Source: Eubacteriales bacterium
Lineage (GTDB): Bacteria > Bacillota_A > Clostridia > Christensenellales > Aristaeellaceae
Reading direction: 5' to 3'
DNA length: 34,883 nucleotides
Assembly: GCA_029974035.1 (NCBI GenBank)
Contig: JARKQG010000130.1
Span: 1-34,883, forward strand
The translations under genes were made by a program, and so were the position numbers. Positions 15,539 through 24,282 of this stretch are shown here, piece after piece. The notes under the pieces are model-generated. The model was not told where the DNA came from and searched no databases. It saw only the letters and a program-made list of their open reading frames with translations. Numbering within the stretch: the first letter of the stretch is position 1; each line of letters opens with the position of its first letter.

Positions 15539-17362
15539 TCACTCGAAGATCAGATCCTTTTCCGCGGCAAGCTCGTCGTTGATGTAGACGCGCACCGGGT
15601 GCGCGCCGGGCTCTCCGGATTCCAGCGTCAGCTTGATGGCGTGCTCGCCGGCGGGCAGCGTTTCCTGGTAGACGGTGCGCTCGCCGGAGGATTCCTCCAC
15701 CGTGCAGTGCACCGAAGCGCCCGCCTGCGGCACCACGATGCTGATGGAGGTGGCGGCCCGGTATACGTTCGCGGTGACGCGGCTGATGGTCAGGTCCACC
15801 GGCGTGGAGAGGAGCGAAGGCACCTCCGGCGCGATGCTCTGGGCGATGACGGTGCCCTCCTTTTCGTCGCTGTCCGCCTCGGTCACGCTGCCCACCGCGA
15901 AGCCCGCGCTCACCAGCAGCGCCTTGGCTTCCTCCAGCGTATAGCCGGTCAGTTCCGGCATGGGGGCGCTCTCGCCGCTGATGGTGAGCGTCACCACATC
16001 GCCGGGCTTGACCCATTCGTTGACGGCGGGGCTCTGCTCCACCACGGTTCCGGGCGGGGACTGGGAGATAATAAGCTTCACCTCGCCCAGCACCAGGTCG
16101 TTCTCCTCCATGATGTGCACCGCCTCGGAGCGGGTCAGCTCAAGCAGCTTGGGCATCATCAGCTTTTCCTTGCCCTCGCTGACGGTCAGCCGCACGAGGC
16201 TGTCCGGCCAGACCGCCGAGCCCGGCTCCGGATACTGGGAGATGATCACGCCCATGCCGATCTCGTCGTGGTGCTGCATCTCCGTGGTGTACTTGAGCCC
16301 CAGCGCGCTGAGATCCTCCGACGCGGTTTCCAGGTCCAGCATCACCAGGTTTGGCACCCGCACCCGGGCGAAGATGTCCCGGTACAGCACCCAGCCGAAG
16401 TAGGCCACCAGTGCGGCGATCACCAGCGCGGCGGCGGCGATGGCGTATTTCTTGAATTTTTTGGTGGCCTGCTGGCGCTTTTTCCGCCGCTCGGCGCGGG
16501 AGGCGGTTTCCGGCAGGCTGGCGATGAAGCCGCCCTTGGGGCTCTTGATGGCGCGCTTGAGATCGCCCGCCATGTCGGCGGCGGTCTGGTAGCGTCGGGA
16601 GGCTTCTTTGTCCAGGGACTTCAGGATCACCTCGTCCAGGCCCTTGGAGACCGACGGCTCCAGAAGGCGCGCGCTGCGGGGCGGCTCCTGCACGTGCTTG
16701 AGCGCCACCGAAACCGCCGTTTCGCCGTCAAAGGGCACCTGACCGGTGACCATTTCGTAGAGCACCACGCCCACCGAGTACAGGTCGCTCTTTTCATCGG
16801 CCACCTGACCGGAGGCCTGCTCGGGGGAAAAGTAGTGTACGCTGCCCAGGACGTTGTTGGTGTCGGTATAGGTCTGAGTGGAGGAGTTGGTCGCCCGCGC
16901 GATGCCAAAATCCGCCACCTTGACGGTGCCCTCGCCGTCCACCAGAATGTTCTGGGGTTTGATGTCCCGATGCACGATGTGGCTTTTGTGGGCGTGGTCC
17001 ACCGCGGCCAGGATGCGCAGCGTCATCTGTACCGCGCGCTGGGGCTTCAGCCGCCCGCACTGGCGGATGACCTCCTTGAGCGTGCGGCCCTTGACGTACT
17101 CCATCACGATGTATCGGGCGTCGCCGTCCTGGCCCACGTCGTACATGCCTACGATGTTGGGGTGGGACATCTGCGCCGCGGCCCGGGCCTCGTTGTTGAA
17201 GCGGCGGATGAAATCCTCGTCGCCGGAGTACTCGCTGCGCAGCACCTTGACGGCCACTTCGCGCAATTCCGTCCGGTCCCAGGCGCGGTAGACCACCGCC
17301 ATGCCGCCGGTGCCGATGATTTCGTTGAGCACGTACCGCCCGGAAAGGATGCGCTCGTTCAT
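15539..17362 (-). CDS. prkC: PASTA-domain Ser/Thr protein kinase (PrkC/Stk1 type)
   Basis: The 607-residue membrane kinase has a cytoplasmic Hanks-type domain (about 1-270) with the Gly-rich loop GTGGMAVVY, Lys39, catalytic Asp133 in HRDIKPQN, and DFG. A basic juxtamembrane segment precedes a transmembrane helix at about 327-348 (YAIAAAALVIAALVAYFGWVLY). Three extracellular PASTA repeats follow, beginning near VRVPNLV, LMMPKLL and APMPELT. After the PASTA array there is a further domain of about 85 residues (VVPQAGASVHCTVEES... HPVRVYINDELAAEKDLIFE) that looks like an Ig-type sandwich. The family senses peptidoglycan fragments and controls wall growth and sporulation. The ATG overlaps the phosphatase stop (ATGA), so kinase and phosphatase are made together. 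Confidence 0.96.
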   Translation of the reverse strand: MNERILSGRYVLNEIIGTGGMAVVYRAWDRTELREVAVKVLRSEYSGDEDFIRRFNNEARAAAQMSHPNIVGMYDVGQDGDARYIVMEYVKGRTLKEVIRQCGRLKPQRAVQMTLRILAAVDHAHKSHIVHRDIKPQNILVDGEGTVKVADFGIARATNSSTQTYTDTNNVLGSVHYFSPEQASGQVADEKSDLYSVGVVLYEMVTGQVPFDGETAVSVALKHVQEPPRSARLLEPSVSKGLDEVILKSLDKEASRRYQTAADMAGDLKRAIKSPKGGFIASLPETASRAERRKKRQQATKKFKKYAIAAAALVIAALVAYFGWVLYRDIFARVRVPNLVMLDLETASEDLSALGLKYTTEMQHHDEIGMGVIISQYPEPGSAVWPDSLVRLTVSEGKEKLMMPKLLELTRSEAVHIMEENDLVLGEVKLIISQSPPGTVVEQSPAVNEWVKPGDVVTLTISGESAPMPELTGYTLEEAKALLVSAGFAVGSVTEADSDEKEGTVIAQSIAPEVPSLLSTPVDLTISRVTANVYRAATSISIVVPQAGASVHCTVEESSGERTVYQETLPAGEHAIKLTLESGEPGAHPVRVYINDELAAEKDLIFE

Positions 17363-18075
17363 ACGGCCGCCTCCTTCAGGACGGCCAGGGCGGTGATGTT
17401 GTCCCGCCCGCCCCGATCCAACGCCGTGGCGATCAGCGCCTCCAGTTTGTCGGGCCAGGGGATGTCCCGGAGCAGCACCTCCGCAATTTCGGCGGTGCGC
17501 ACGTGGTTTGTCAGGCCGTCGGAGCAGAGGAACCACGCGTCGCCCGGCTGAAAGTCCAGGTGCAGGATGTCGGGCTCGGTCTTTCTGCCGGTGCCCAGCG
17601 CCCGGGTGATCAGGTTGCGCTGGGGGTGGTGCTGCGCCTGCTCGGGGGTGATTTCGCCCATCGCCACCAGCTCGCTGACCAGCGAATGGTCGTTGGATAG
17701 CTGCATCAGCGCCCGGTGGCGCAGAAGGTAGGCACGGCTGTCGCCCACGTGGGTCAGGTAGGCGTTTTCATCGTCGTACCACAGCGCCGTCAGCGTGGTG
17801 CCCATGCCGCGCTTGAGGGGGTCGCGCTCGCCCTCCGCATAGATGGCGGCGTTGGCGCGGCGCACGGCCGCTTTGAGCGTCTCCTCGCAGGGGGCCTTGC
17901 CCCGGATCTCGTCGGTGAACTCGCGGATGGCGATGGCGCTGGCCACCTCGCCCGCCTGATGGCCGCCCATGCCGTCGGCGACCGCGGCAAAGCCCTCTCC
18001 GTCCCGGGGGAGGTAGTAGGCGTCCTCGTTGATCTGGCGCACCTTGCCCACGTGGGTAATCGCAAAGGCCTTCAC
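17359..18075 (-). CDS. stp: PP2C-type Ser/Thr protein phosphatase (PrpC/Stp)
   Basis: The 238-residue cytoplasmic phosphatase removes phosphate from targets of the adjacent kinase. PP2C motifs are THVGKVRQINEDAYY, AVADGMGGHQAGEVAS (metal Asp), LTHVGDSRAYL, SNDHSL, FLCSDGLTNHV and DRGGRDNITAL. The start is the GTG at 18075: GGAGGAGGTG lies 8 bases before it and the GTG overlaps the rlmN stop (GTGA). No ATG is in a better position. The length is that of the family. Confidence 0.96.
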   Translation of the reverse strand: MKAFAITHVGKVRQINEDAYYLPRDGEGFAAVADGMGGHQAGEVASAIAIREFTDEIRGKAPCEETLKAAVRRANAAIYAEGERDPLKRGMGTTLTALWYDDENAYLTHVGDSRAYLLRHRALMQLSNDHSLVSELVAMGEITPEQAQHHPQRNLITRALGTGRKTEPDILHLDFQPGDAWFLCSDGLTNHVRTAEIAEVLLRDIPWPDKLEALIATALDRGGRDNITALAVLKEAAV

Positions 18076-19115
18076 GACGGCTTCACCTCCTCCATGACGC
18101 GCCGGCGCAGCTGGCCGCAGGCGCCTTCGATGTCGTCGCCCATCTCCCGGCGCCGCGTGGCGGAGATGTGCCTTTGTGTCAGCCGGGCGAGAAAGGCCTC
18201 CGTCGCGCCGTCGGGCGGCGGCAAAAGGGCGCTCTCCGCCACATGGTTGAGCGGAATCAGGTTGACGTGGCACTGCATGCCGCGGAGAATTTGGGCGAGC
18301 CGGTCCGCGTGGCGCGTCTCGCAGTTGACGCCGCCCGCCAGCGCGTATTCAAAGATTACGCGGCGGCCGGTCTTTTCGATGTAATAGCGGCAGGCGGCGA
18401 GGATATCGCCGATGGCGTAGGCGTTGGCCACCGGCATCAGTTTTTTCCGCGTTTCGTCGTCCGGCGCGTGCAGCGAAACCGACAGCGTCACCGGGATGCC
18501 CTCCTCCGCCAGGCGCCGGATCTCCGGCACCAGGCCGCAGGTGGACAGCGATATGCCCCGGGCGGAGAGGTTCAGCCCACGCTCGTCCGTCGCCAGGCGC
18601 AGGAATTTGACCACGTTTTCATAGTTGTCCAGCGGCTCGCCGCTGCCCATCAGCACCACGTTGTGCACGCGGCGGCCCTCCGGGCCGAGCATTCTGTTGA
18701 CGGCGATGATCTGGCCCAGCATTTCGCCGGGGGTGAGGTTTCGCACCAGTCCGCCCAGGGTGGAGGCGCAGAAGGCGCAGCCCATCCGGCAGCCCACCTG
18801 GGTGGACACGCAAAGCGTATCGCCATGGCGGTAGCGCATCAGAACGCCCTCGATGAGGTTGCCGTCCGAGAGCCGGTAGATCAGCTTTTCGGTGCCGTCG
18901 AGCTTTGAGCGCACGGTGCTGAAAATCTCGACGCTCCGGGCGGAGGATGCCGCCGCCAGCAGCGCGCGGGCGGACTCCGAAAGGTTGGTCATGCCGGGAA
19001 AATCCTCGCCGCGCAGCAGCCAATCGTAGATCTGCCGGGCGCGAAAGGCGGGAAGGCCCCGGCTTTTGACGAACGCCTGAAGTTCTTCAAGCGAAAGCGA
19101 CAATAGTTCCGTCAT
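18072..19115 (-). CDS. rlmN: Dual-specificity rRNA/tRNA adenine C2-methyltransferase (radical SAM)
   Basis: The 347-residue radical SAM enzyme methylates C2 of A2503 in 23S rRNA and of A37 in some tRNAs. The iron-sulfur motif is CRMGCAFC. GSGEPLDN is the SAM-binding segment, and the catalytic methyl-carrying Cys is in EGACGQL near the C-terminus. The N-terminal accessory domain (ELQAFVKSRGLPAFRARQIYDWL) is complete. The ATG at 19115 overlaps the rsmB stop (ATGA). The upstream in-frame extension is not used because it reads through rsmB in another frame. Confidence 0.97.
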   Translation of the reverse strand: MTELLSLSLEELQAFVKSRGLPAFRARQIYDWLLRGEDFPGMTNLSESARALLAAASSARSVEIFSTVRSKLDGTEKLIYRLSDGNLIEGVLMRYRHGDTLCVSTQVGCRMGCAFCASTLGGLVRNLTPGEMLGQIIAVNRMLGPEGRRVHNVVLMGSGEPLDNYENVVKFLRLATDERGLNLSARGISLSTCGLVPEIRRLAEEGIPVTLSVSLHAPDDETRKKLMPVANAYAIGDILAACRYYIEKTGRRVIFEYALAGGVNCETRHADRLAQILRGMQCHVNLIPLNHVAESALLPPPDGATEAFLARLTQRHISATRRREMGDDIEGACGQLRRRVMEEVKPS

Positions 19116-20593
19116 GGCGTTTTCCTTCGCATCCGGGCGATGAAGAAGCCCTCGGCGTTCCACTGGTGGGCCTGAAGTTGGACCATGCCCTCCGCGCAAA
19201 GCGGCCGGAGCGCCTCCGGAAGCCATGCGCAGTCCGCCTCCGGCTCAAATTCCGGGTGCCGGCGCAGAAAATCCCGTGCCTGGCGCTCGTTTTCGTCCTT
19301 CAAAATCGTGCACGTGGCGTAGACGAGGCGCCCGCCCGGCGCCACGTAGGGGGCGCAGGCGTCGAGAATTTTCCGCTGCAGCGCCGCCAGCGCGGAGAGA
19401 TCCTCCTCCGTCACGCGGTACTTGATGTCGGGCTTGTCGTGCATCACGCCCAGGCCCGAGCAGGGCGCGTCGATCAAAACGCCGTCAAAGGCGCCGTCCA
19501 GGTCCTCCCGGTGGAGGGCGGCATCCCGGTGGACGGGGCGCAGACTGTCCAGCTTCAGCCGCTTTTTGGTGTTGCGGATCAGCTCCACCCGATGCTCGTG
19601 CACATCCCAGGCCTGCACCCGGCCGGTCCCCTGCATGATCTCCGCGATGAGGGCGGACTTGCCCCCCGGCGCGGCGCAGGCGTCCAGATAGTTGCCGGCG
19701 CGACGGGGCTCAAGGGCCCGCGCCGCCAGCATTGAGCCTTCGCCCTGCACGCTGAAAAGGCCGGCCTTGTATTCCGGATCGCCGGTCAGGTCTCCCGCCC
19801 GCGTGAGGTGCCACGCGCCCGGCGCGGTCGCCCGCTCCATCGCCCAGCCCTTTTTCCGTCCGTAGGCCTCGAAGGCGGCATCGTCCATCTTCAGATAATT
19901 GGGTCGGACGGTTTCCGTGCGCACGGCGGGCCGGTAGGCGATGATGCGCTCGGCCTCCTCGAGGCCGTAGTCGTCCGCCAGGCGCCGGGCCAGCGGCGCG
20001 GGCAGCGAATGCATTACCGACAGGTAGGCAATCGGGTCGCTCCGGTCAGGCCAGCGGATTTCGCCGGCGTCCCGGGCGCGGATGAGGGCGCGCAGTGCGC
20101 CGTTGACCAGCTTCGCGTAGGGTTCGCGGCCCAGCGCGCGGGCCTGGGTGACGGCGGCGTCCACCGCCGCGTAGTCGGGAATTCTGTCCATCATCAAAAG
20201 CTGCGCCGCCGCAATGTGCAGGATGCAGCCGATTTCCCGGTCTGGCATGCGCTCGACAAACTGCCCGAGGGCGTGGTCAAGCTTCAGGCGGTTTTCAAGG
20301 GCGGTGTAGAAGATGCTGGTGGCCAGCCGCTTGTCCATGGGGTCAATGCGGCTTTTGCGCAGCCGCTCGTCCAGCGCCAGCGTGGAATAGGCTCCGGAGG
20401 CGGTCACGTTGATCAGCGCGTCCAGCGCGATGCGCCGCGCGTCGGGGCCGACGGGCGGCCGGGGCCGCGCGGGGGGCCGGGTGTCCCGCGCGGGCTTGGT
20501 TTGGGCGCTCCGGCGCGGGCCAAAGCCGGGTTTTTCCGCGCCGCGACGGCCCTCCGGGCGTGGGCGGCGGGGCCCGCCGCTGCCGCGGTTCAT
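19112..20593 (-). CDS. rsmB: 16S rRNA cytosine-967 C5-methyltransferase RsmB
   Basis: The 493-residue protein has an N-terminal NusB-like RNA-binding domain (about 50-195) and a SAM-dependent Fmu domain. The latter shows ACAAPGGKSALI for SAM binding, the catalytic Cys in IDAPCSGLG and the second Cys in YATCTI. Before the NusB domain is an unusual tail of about 48 residues rich in Arg, Pro and Gly (RRPRPEGRRG, RPPARPRPPVGP). The ATG at 20593 overlaps the fmt stop (ATGA) and has GAGGTGAAGG close upstream. The ATG could instead start at a later codon, but none has a better site. Confidence 0.94.
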   Translation of the reverse strand: MNRGSGGPRRPRPEGRRGAEKPGFGPRRSAQTKPARDTRPPARPRPPVGPDARRIALDALINVTASGAYSTLALDERLRKSRIDPMDKRLATSIFYTALENRLKLDHALGQFVERMPDREIGCILHIAAAQLLMMDRIPDYAAVDAAVTQARALGREPYAKLVNGALRALIRARDAGEIRWPDRSDPIAYLSVMHSLPAPLARRLADDYGLEEAERIIAYRPAVRTETVRPNYLKMDDAAFEAYGRKKGWAMERATAPGAWHLTRAGDLTGDPEYKAGLFSVQGEGSMLAARALEPRRAGNYLDACAAPGGKSALIAEIMQGTGRVQAWDVHEHRVELIRNTKKRLKLDSLRPVHRDAALHREDLDGAFDGVLIDAPCSGLGVMHDKPDIKYRVTEEDLSALAALQRKILDACAPYVAPGGRLVYATCTILKDENERQARDFLRRHPEFEPEADCAWLPEALRPLCAEGMVQLQAHQWNAEGFFIARMRRKTP

Positions 20594-21534
20594 ACCTTCA
20601 CCTCGTTCAGAACGCCGCCCACGGGCAGGCGCTTTCCCATCAGATAGGCCCGGGCGGTCATGGGCCTGGCGTTGGGGGCCTGCAGTTCGAGGATCTCGAC
20701 CGCGCCGTCGCCGCAGGCGACGACGAGGCCCTTCTTCGCGCTGGCCTCCAGGATCTCCCCGGGACGCCCCGCCTGGTCCGCCGCGGCGGGCCGCGCCCTG
20801 TGAACCTTGAGCGGCCCCTCCGGCAAGAGCGCATAGGCCCCCGGCCACGGGTTCAGCCCGCGGACGAGGTTTGCGATGCGCTCCGGGCTCTGACGAAAAT
20901 CAATCAGCCCCATCTCTTTTTTGAGCATGGGGAAGTACGAGGCGCGCGCCTCGTCCTGTTTTGTCCGGGGGCAGGTTCCGGCCTCGATTTTCCGGAGGGT
21001 TTCCGTCAGCAGCTCCGCCCCGACGGCGGAGAGCCGGGCCAGCAGTTCGCCCGCGGTCTCCTCCGGCGCGATGGGGGTACGGCGCTGCAGCAGGATGTCG
21101 CCGGTATCGATGCCCCGGTCGGTCATCATGGTGGTGACGCCGGTTTCGGTTTCGCCCTCAATCAGGCACCAGTTGACCGGCGCGGCGCCCCGGTAGGCGG
21201 GCAAAAGCGACGCGTGCACGTTGACGGTGCCCAGCCGCGGGATGTCCAGCACCCGCTGGGACAGGATCTGCCCGAAGGCGGCGGTGACGCAGAGGTCCGG
21301 CGCGAGCGCGGAAAGCGCCTCCGCGCCCTCGTCGCTCCGGATCTTCTGAAACTGGAAGACCGGCACGCCCGCGCGCGCCGCCGCGGCCTTCACCGGGCAG
21401 GGCGCCAGCTGGCGGCCGCGCCCCGCGGGGCGGTCGGGCTGGGTAAACGCGCCCGCCACCTCGTAGCCGCCGGCGATCAGCGCCTCAAAGGAAGGCACCG
21501 CGAACTGGGGCGTACCCATGAATACGATGCGCAT
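20590..21534 (-). CDS. fmt: Methionyl-tRNA formyltransferase
   Basis: The 314-residue enzyme transfers a formyl group from 10-formyltetrahydrofolate to initiator Met-tRNA. The N-terminus MRIVFMGTPQFAVPSFEAL is characteristic. The catalytic Asn and His lie in NVHASLLPAYRGAAPVNW and the catalytic Asp in DRGIDTGDIL. A C-terminal OB-like tRNA-binding domain ends at VGGVLNEVKV. It starts 1 base after the def stop, so deformylase and formyltransferase are co-translated as in many bacteria. Confidence 0.98.
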   Translation of the reverse strand: MRIVFMGTPQFAVPSFEALIAGGYEVAGAFTQPDRPAGRGRQLAPCPVKAAAARAGVPVFQFQKIRSDEGAEALSALAPDLCVTAAFGQILSQRVLDIPRLGTVNVHASLLPAYRGAAPVNWCLIEGETETGVTTMMTDRGIDTGDILLQRRTPIAPEETAGELLARLSAVGAELLTETLRKIEAGTCPRTKQDEARASYFPMLKKEMGLIDFRQSPERIANLVRGLNPWPGAYALLPEGPLKVHRARPAAADQAGRPGEILEASAKKGLVVACGDGAVEILELQAPNARPMTARAYLMGKRLPVGGVLNEVKV

Positions 21535-21535
21535 G

Positions 21536-22027
21536 TCAGACCTCGCTCACATCTTCTTCGCCCTCGTCCTCGGGCCTGTCGGTCACGTCCTCGATCATCT
21601 TGTCCACGTAGAGCACGCCGTCCAGGTGGTCCAGCTCGTGGGATACCGCCACGGCCAGAAAGTCCTCGCCGGTCAGCTCAAAGGGCCTGCCGTGGCGGTC
21701 CTGGGCGCGCACCACGACCTTTTTGGGGCGCTTCACGGTGCCGCGCCGGCCGGGTACGGACAGGCAGCCCTCGGCGTTGATCTGCTCGCCTTCGGATTCG
21801 ATGATCTCCGGATTGACCAGTTCGATGATGCCCTCGCCCACGTCAATCACCACGGCGCGGCGCAAAATGCCCACCTGGGGCGCGGCGAGGCCCGCGCCGT
21901 CGGCCTCGTACATGGTCTGGGCCATGTCATCCATGAGGGTATGAAAGCGCTTGTCAAACGAATCCACCGGCCGCGCCCTGCGGCGCAGCGTTTCATCGCC
22001 GATGCGCAAGATTTTTCTGACAGCCAT
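21536..22027 (-). CDS. def: Peptide deformylase
   Basis: The 163-residue metalloenzyme removes formyl from nascent proteins. All three motifs are present: GAGLAAPQVG, EGCLSVPG with the metal Cys, and HELDHLDG with two metal His and the catalytic Glu. An acidic C-terminal tail (DRPEDEGEEDVSEV) extends past the core. AGGAGG precedes the ATG. A TATAAT sits upstream within the last priA codons (22056-22061), but without a good -35. Confidence 0.98.
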   Translation of the reverse strand: MAVRKILRIGDETLRRRARPVDSFDKRFHTLMDDMAQTMYEADGAGLAAPQVGILRRAVVIDVGEGIIELVNPEIIESEGEQINAEGCLSVPGRRGTVKRPKKVVVRAQDRHGRPFELTGEDFLAVAVSHELDHLDGVLYVDKMIEDVTDRPEDEGEEDVSEV

Positions 22028-22056
22028 ATTTGCCTCCTATATTGAAGCCTCCGCCA

Positions 22057-24282
22057 TTATATCATGTTGGAGGGGTTGATTTCCAGTTCGACGGTGACGC
22101 CCTCCGGCGGGTTCAGCGAAAGCGAACGCATCTTCTCCAGAATTTCGTCGGCGGGCCCCGGCACAAAGAGCTTTAAAAACACCTGCCAGCGGGCCCGGCC
22201 CCGGATGAGGCGGATGGCCGCTTCCCGCGCGTGGCGGTAGAGCACGCCCTTTTCCAGGCCGGTTTCCTCAAGCCACCGGGCCAGTTCGGCATCCAGCGCC
22301 TCGGCCGTCTCCCGGGCGGCGGCCTCGTCCTTCGCGGTCACGAGAAGGCGGGTAAGCAGCGTAAACGGCGGGTACAGCGCGCGCCGGCGGAGCCGGGACT
22401 CCTGCTCGTAGAAGGCGCGGTAGTCCTGCCGGGCGGCGAGGCGGATGGCGTAGTTCTCCGGCTGATAGGTCTGCACGATCACGAGGCCGGGGCTCTGCGC
22501 CCGGCCCGCGCGGCCGGAAACCTGGGTGATCAGTTGGAAGGTGCGCTCCGCCGAGCGATAGTCGGGCAGGTTGAGCGCCATGTCGGCGGCGACGACGCCC
22601 ACCAGGGTGACATTTGGGAAATCCAGCCCCTTGGCAATCATCTGGGTGCCGATCAGGATGTCCGCCTCGCCCTGGCGGAAGGCCGAGAGCAGCTTCTCAT
22701 GGGCGTCGCGGCCCCGGGTGGTGTCCATGTCCATGCGCAGGATGCGGGCGTCCGGAAACAGCTTCTGCGCCTCCTCCGCCACCTTCTGGGTACCCGCGCC
22801 AAAGTAGCGGATGGACGGGCTGCCGCAGGCGGGGCACTTTTCGGGAGGCCGGCGCACGGCGCCGCAGTAGTGGCAGCGCATCAGCGCGTCCGACTGGTGG
22901 TAGGTCATCGACACGTCGCAGACCGCACACTTTTCCACATGGCCGCAGGCGCGGCAGCTGACAAAGGTGGCGTAGCCGCGGCGGTTGATGAAAAGAATCG
23001 CCTGATGGCCCCGGGCCAGGCAGTCGCTCAGCGCGTCCTGCAGCCGGGCGGAAAAGATGGAGCGGTTGCCCAGCGAGAATTCGCGGCTCATGTCCACGAT
23101 TTCCACGTCCGGCAGGCGACTGCCGGGAATGCGGTCCGGCAGGTCGATCAGCTCCAGCGCGTTCTCGGGCCGCACGCCGGGCCGGGTGCGCATGAAGCTG
23201 GCGATGGAGGGCGTGGCGCTGCCCAGCACCAGCACGGCCCCGCCCTGGGCGCAGCGGTGGCGCGCCACATCCCGGGCGTCGTAGCAGGGGTGGCGGTCGG
23301 ATTGGTAGGTGTGCTCATGCTCCTCGTCCACCACGATGAGGCCCAGGTTCTCCAGGGGCGCGAACACCGCGGACCGGGGGCCGATGGCCACCTTTGCGCG
23401 GCCTGTGCGCAGCCGGCGCCACTCGTCGTAGCGCTCGCCGGGGGAGAGGGCGGAGTGCATCACCGCCGCGTCCGCGCCGAAGCGGGCGCGGAACCAGTCC
23501 ACCATCTGGGGCGTCAGCGCGATCTCCGGCACCAGCACGATGGCGGTCTTGCCGGAGGCGAGGGCGTGCTTCACCGCCCGGATGTAGACCTCCGTCTTGC
23601 CGCTGCCGGTGACGCCCAGCAGCAGAAAGCGCCCGCCGCCATCGTCCATAGCGGCCGTGATGCGCGCCTCGGCGCGCTTCTGGGCGGGGGTCAGCCTGGG
23701 CGGAAGCGCATGTCCGCCGTCTGAAGCGCGGTAGGGTGTGCGCAGCGCCTCGACCGCGCACACTTCAACAAGGCCCGCTTTTTCCAGCGCCTTCAGCGCG
23801 GCGCGGTCAAAATCTGACGCCGGCCGCGGCCCGTCGGCAAGGCCCCGGAGAGCCTCCGCCTGCCGCTTTGCGCGGGCGCGGGCGGCGATGGCTTCCGCCA
23901 CCGCGGGGCCCTCGATCAAAAGCCGCGCGGTGCGCACGGTCTTTTCCCGCACCCGATCGCCCCGAAGCTGCGAGGGGATCATCAGCCGGAGCGCCGCCGC
24001 CATCGTCGAATGGCAGGTATCCTTCAGCCACGCCGCAAGATCAATCATTTCGCTCAGCAGCAGCGGGTAGTCCTCGAGGGGGCGGAGGACGGGTCGGATT
24101 TTTTCCTCCTCGATGTCGGCCTCGTCGGTCAGCGCAATGACCCAGCCTTCGAGCCGCCGGGGCCCGAAGGGCACCGCCACCCGCTGGCCGGGGGACAGGG
24201 CCATGCCCTCGGGCACGCGGTAGGTGAAGAGCCTGTCCACGTCGTCCGCCGCCAGATCGACGATCACCCGGCAGTATCGCAT
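22057..24282 (-). CDS. priA: Primosomal replication-restart helicase PriA
   Basis: The 741-residue protein has an N-terminal DNA 3'-end-binding domain (YCRVIVDLAADDVDRLFTY) and a superfamily 2 helicase core with Walker A GVTGSGKTEVY (Lys229) and box II DEEH. The zinc-binding insert shows paired Cys motifs (CRACGHVEKCAVC, CHYCG, CPACG), followed by GTQMIAKGLDFP and QVSGRAGR. PriA reloads the replisome at stalled forks. The start overlaps the last 19 bases of coaBC. Confidence 0.97.
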   Translation of the reverse strand: MRYCRVIVDLAADDVDRLFTYRVPEGMALSPGQRVAVPFGPRRLEGWVIALTDEADIEEEKIRPVLRPLEDYPLLLSEMIDLAAWLKDTCHSTMAAALRLMIPSQLRGDRVREKTVRTARLLIEGPAVAEAIAARARAKRQAEALRGLADGPRPASDFDRAALKALEKAGLVEVCAVEALRTPYRASDGGHALPPRLTPAQKRAEARITAAMDDGGGRFLLLGVTGSGKTEVYIRAVKHALASGKTAIVLVPEIALTPQMVDWFRARFGADAAVMHSALSPGERYDEWRRLRTGRAKVAIGPRSAVFAPLENLGLIVVDEEHEHTYQSDRHPCYDARDVARHRCAQGGAVLVLGSATPSIASFMRTRPGVRPENALELIDLPDRIPGSRLPDVEIVDMSREFSLGNRSIFSARLQDALSDCLARGHQAILFINRRGYATFVSCRACGHVEKCAVCDVSMTYHQSDALMRCHYCGAVRRPPEKCPACGSPSIRYFGAGTQKVAEEAQKLFPDARILRMDMDTTRGRDAHEKLLSAFRQGEADILIGTQMIAKGLDFPNVTLVGVVAADMALNLPDYRSAERTFQLITQVSGRAGRAQSPGLVIVQTYQPENYAIRLAARQDYRAFYEQESRLRRRALYPPFTLLTRLLVTAKDEAAARETAEALDAELARWLEETGLEKGVLYRHAREAAIRLIRGRARWQVFLKLFVPGPADEILEKMRSLSLNPPEGVTVELEINPSNMI

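Noticed and set aside
15599..17551. 650-residue plus-strand open frame opposite prkC
   Set aside because: Shadow of the kinase; its composition is dominated by His, Gly and Ala with no recognisable motif, and prkC is unmistakable.
22056..22061. TATAAT at the end of priA as a def promoter
   Set aside because: No recognisable -35 or extended -10; the surrounding genes look co-transcribed. Mentioned only under def.
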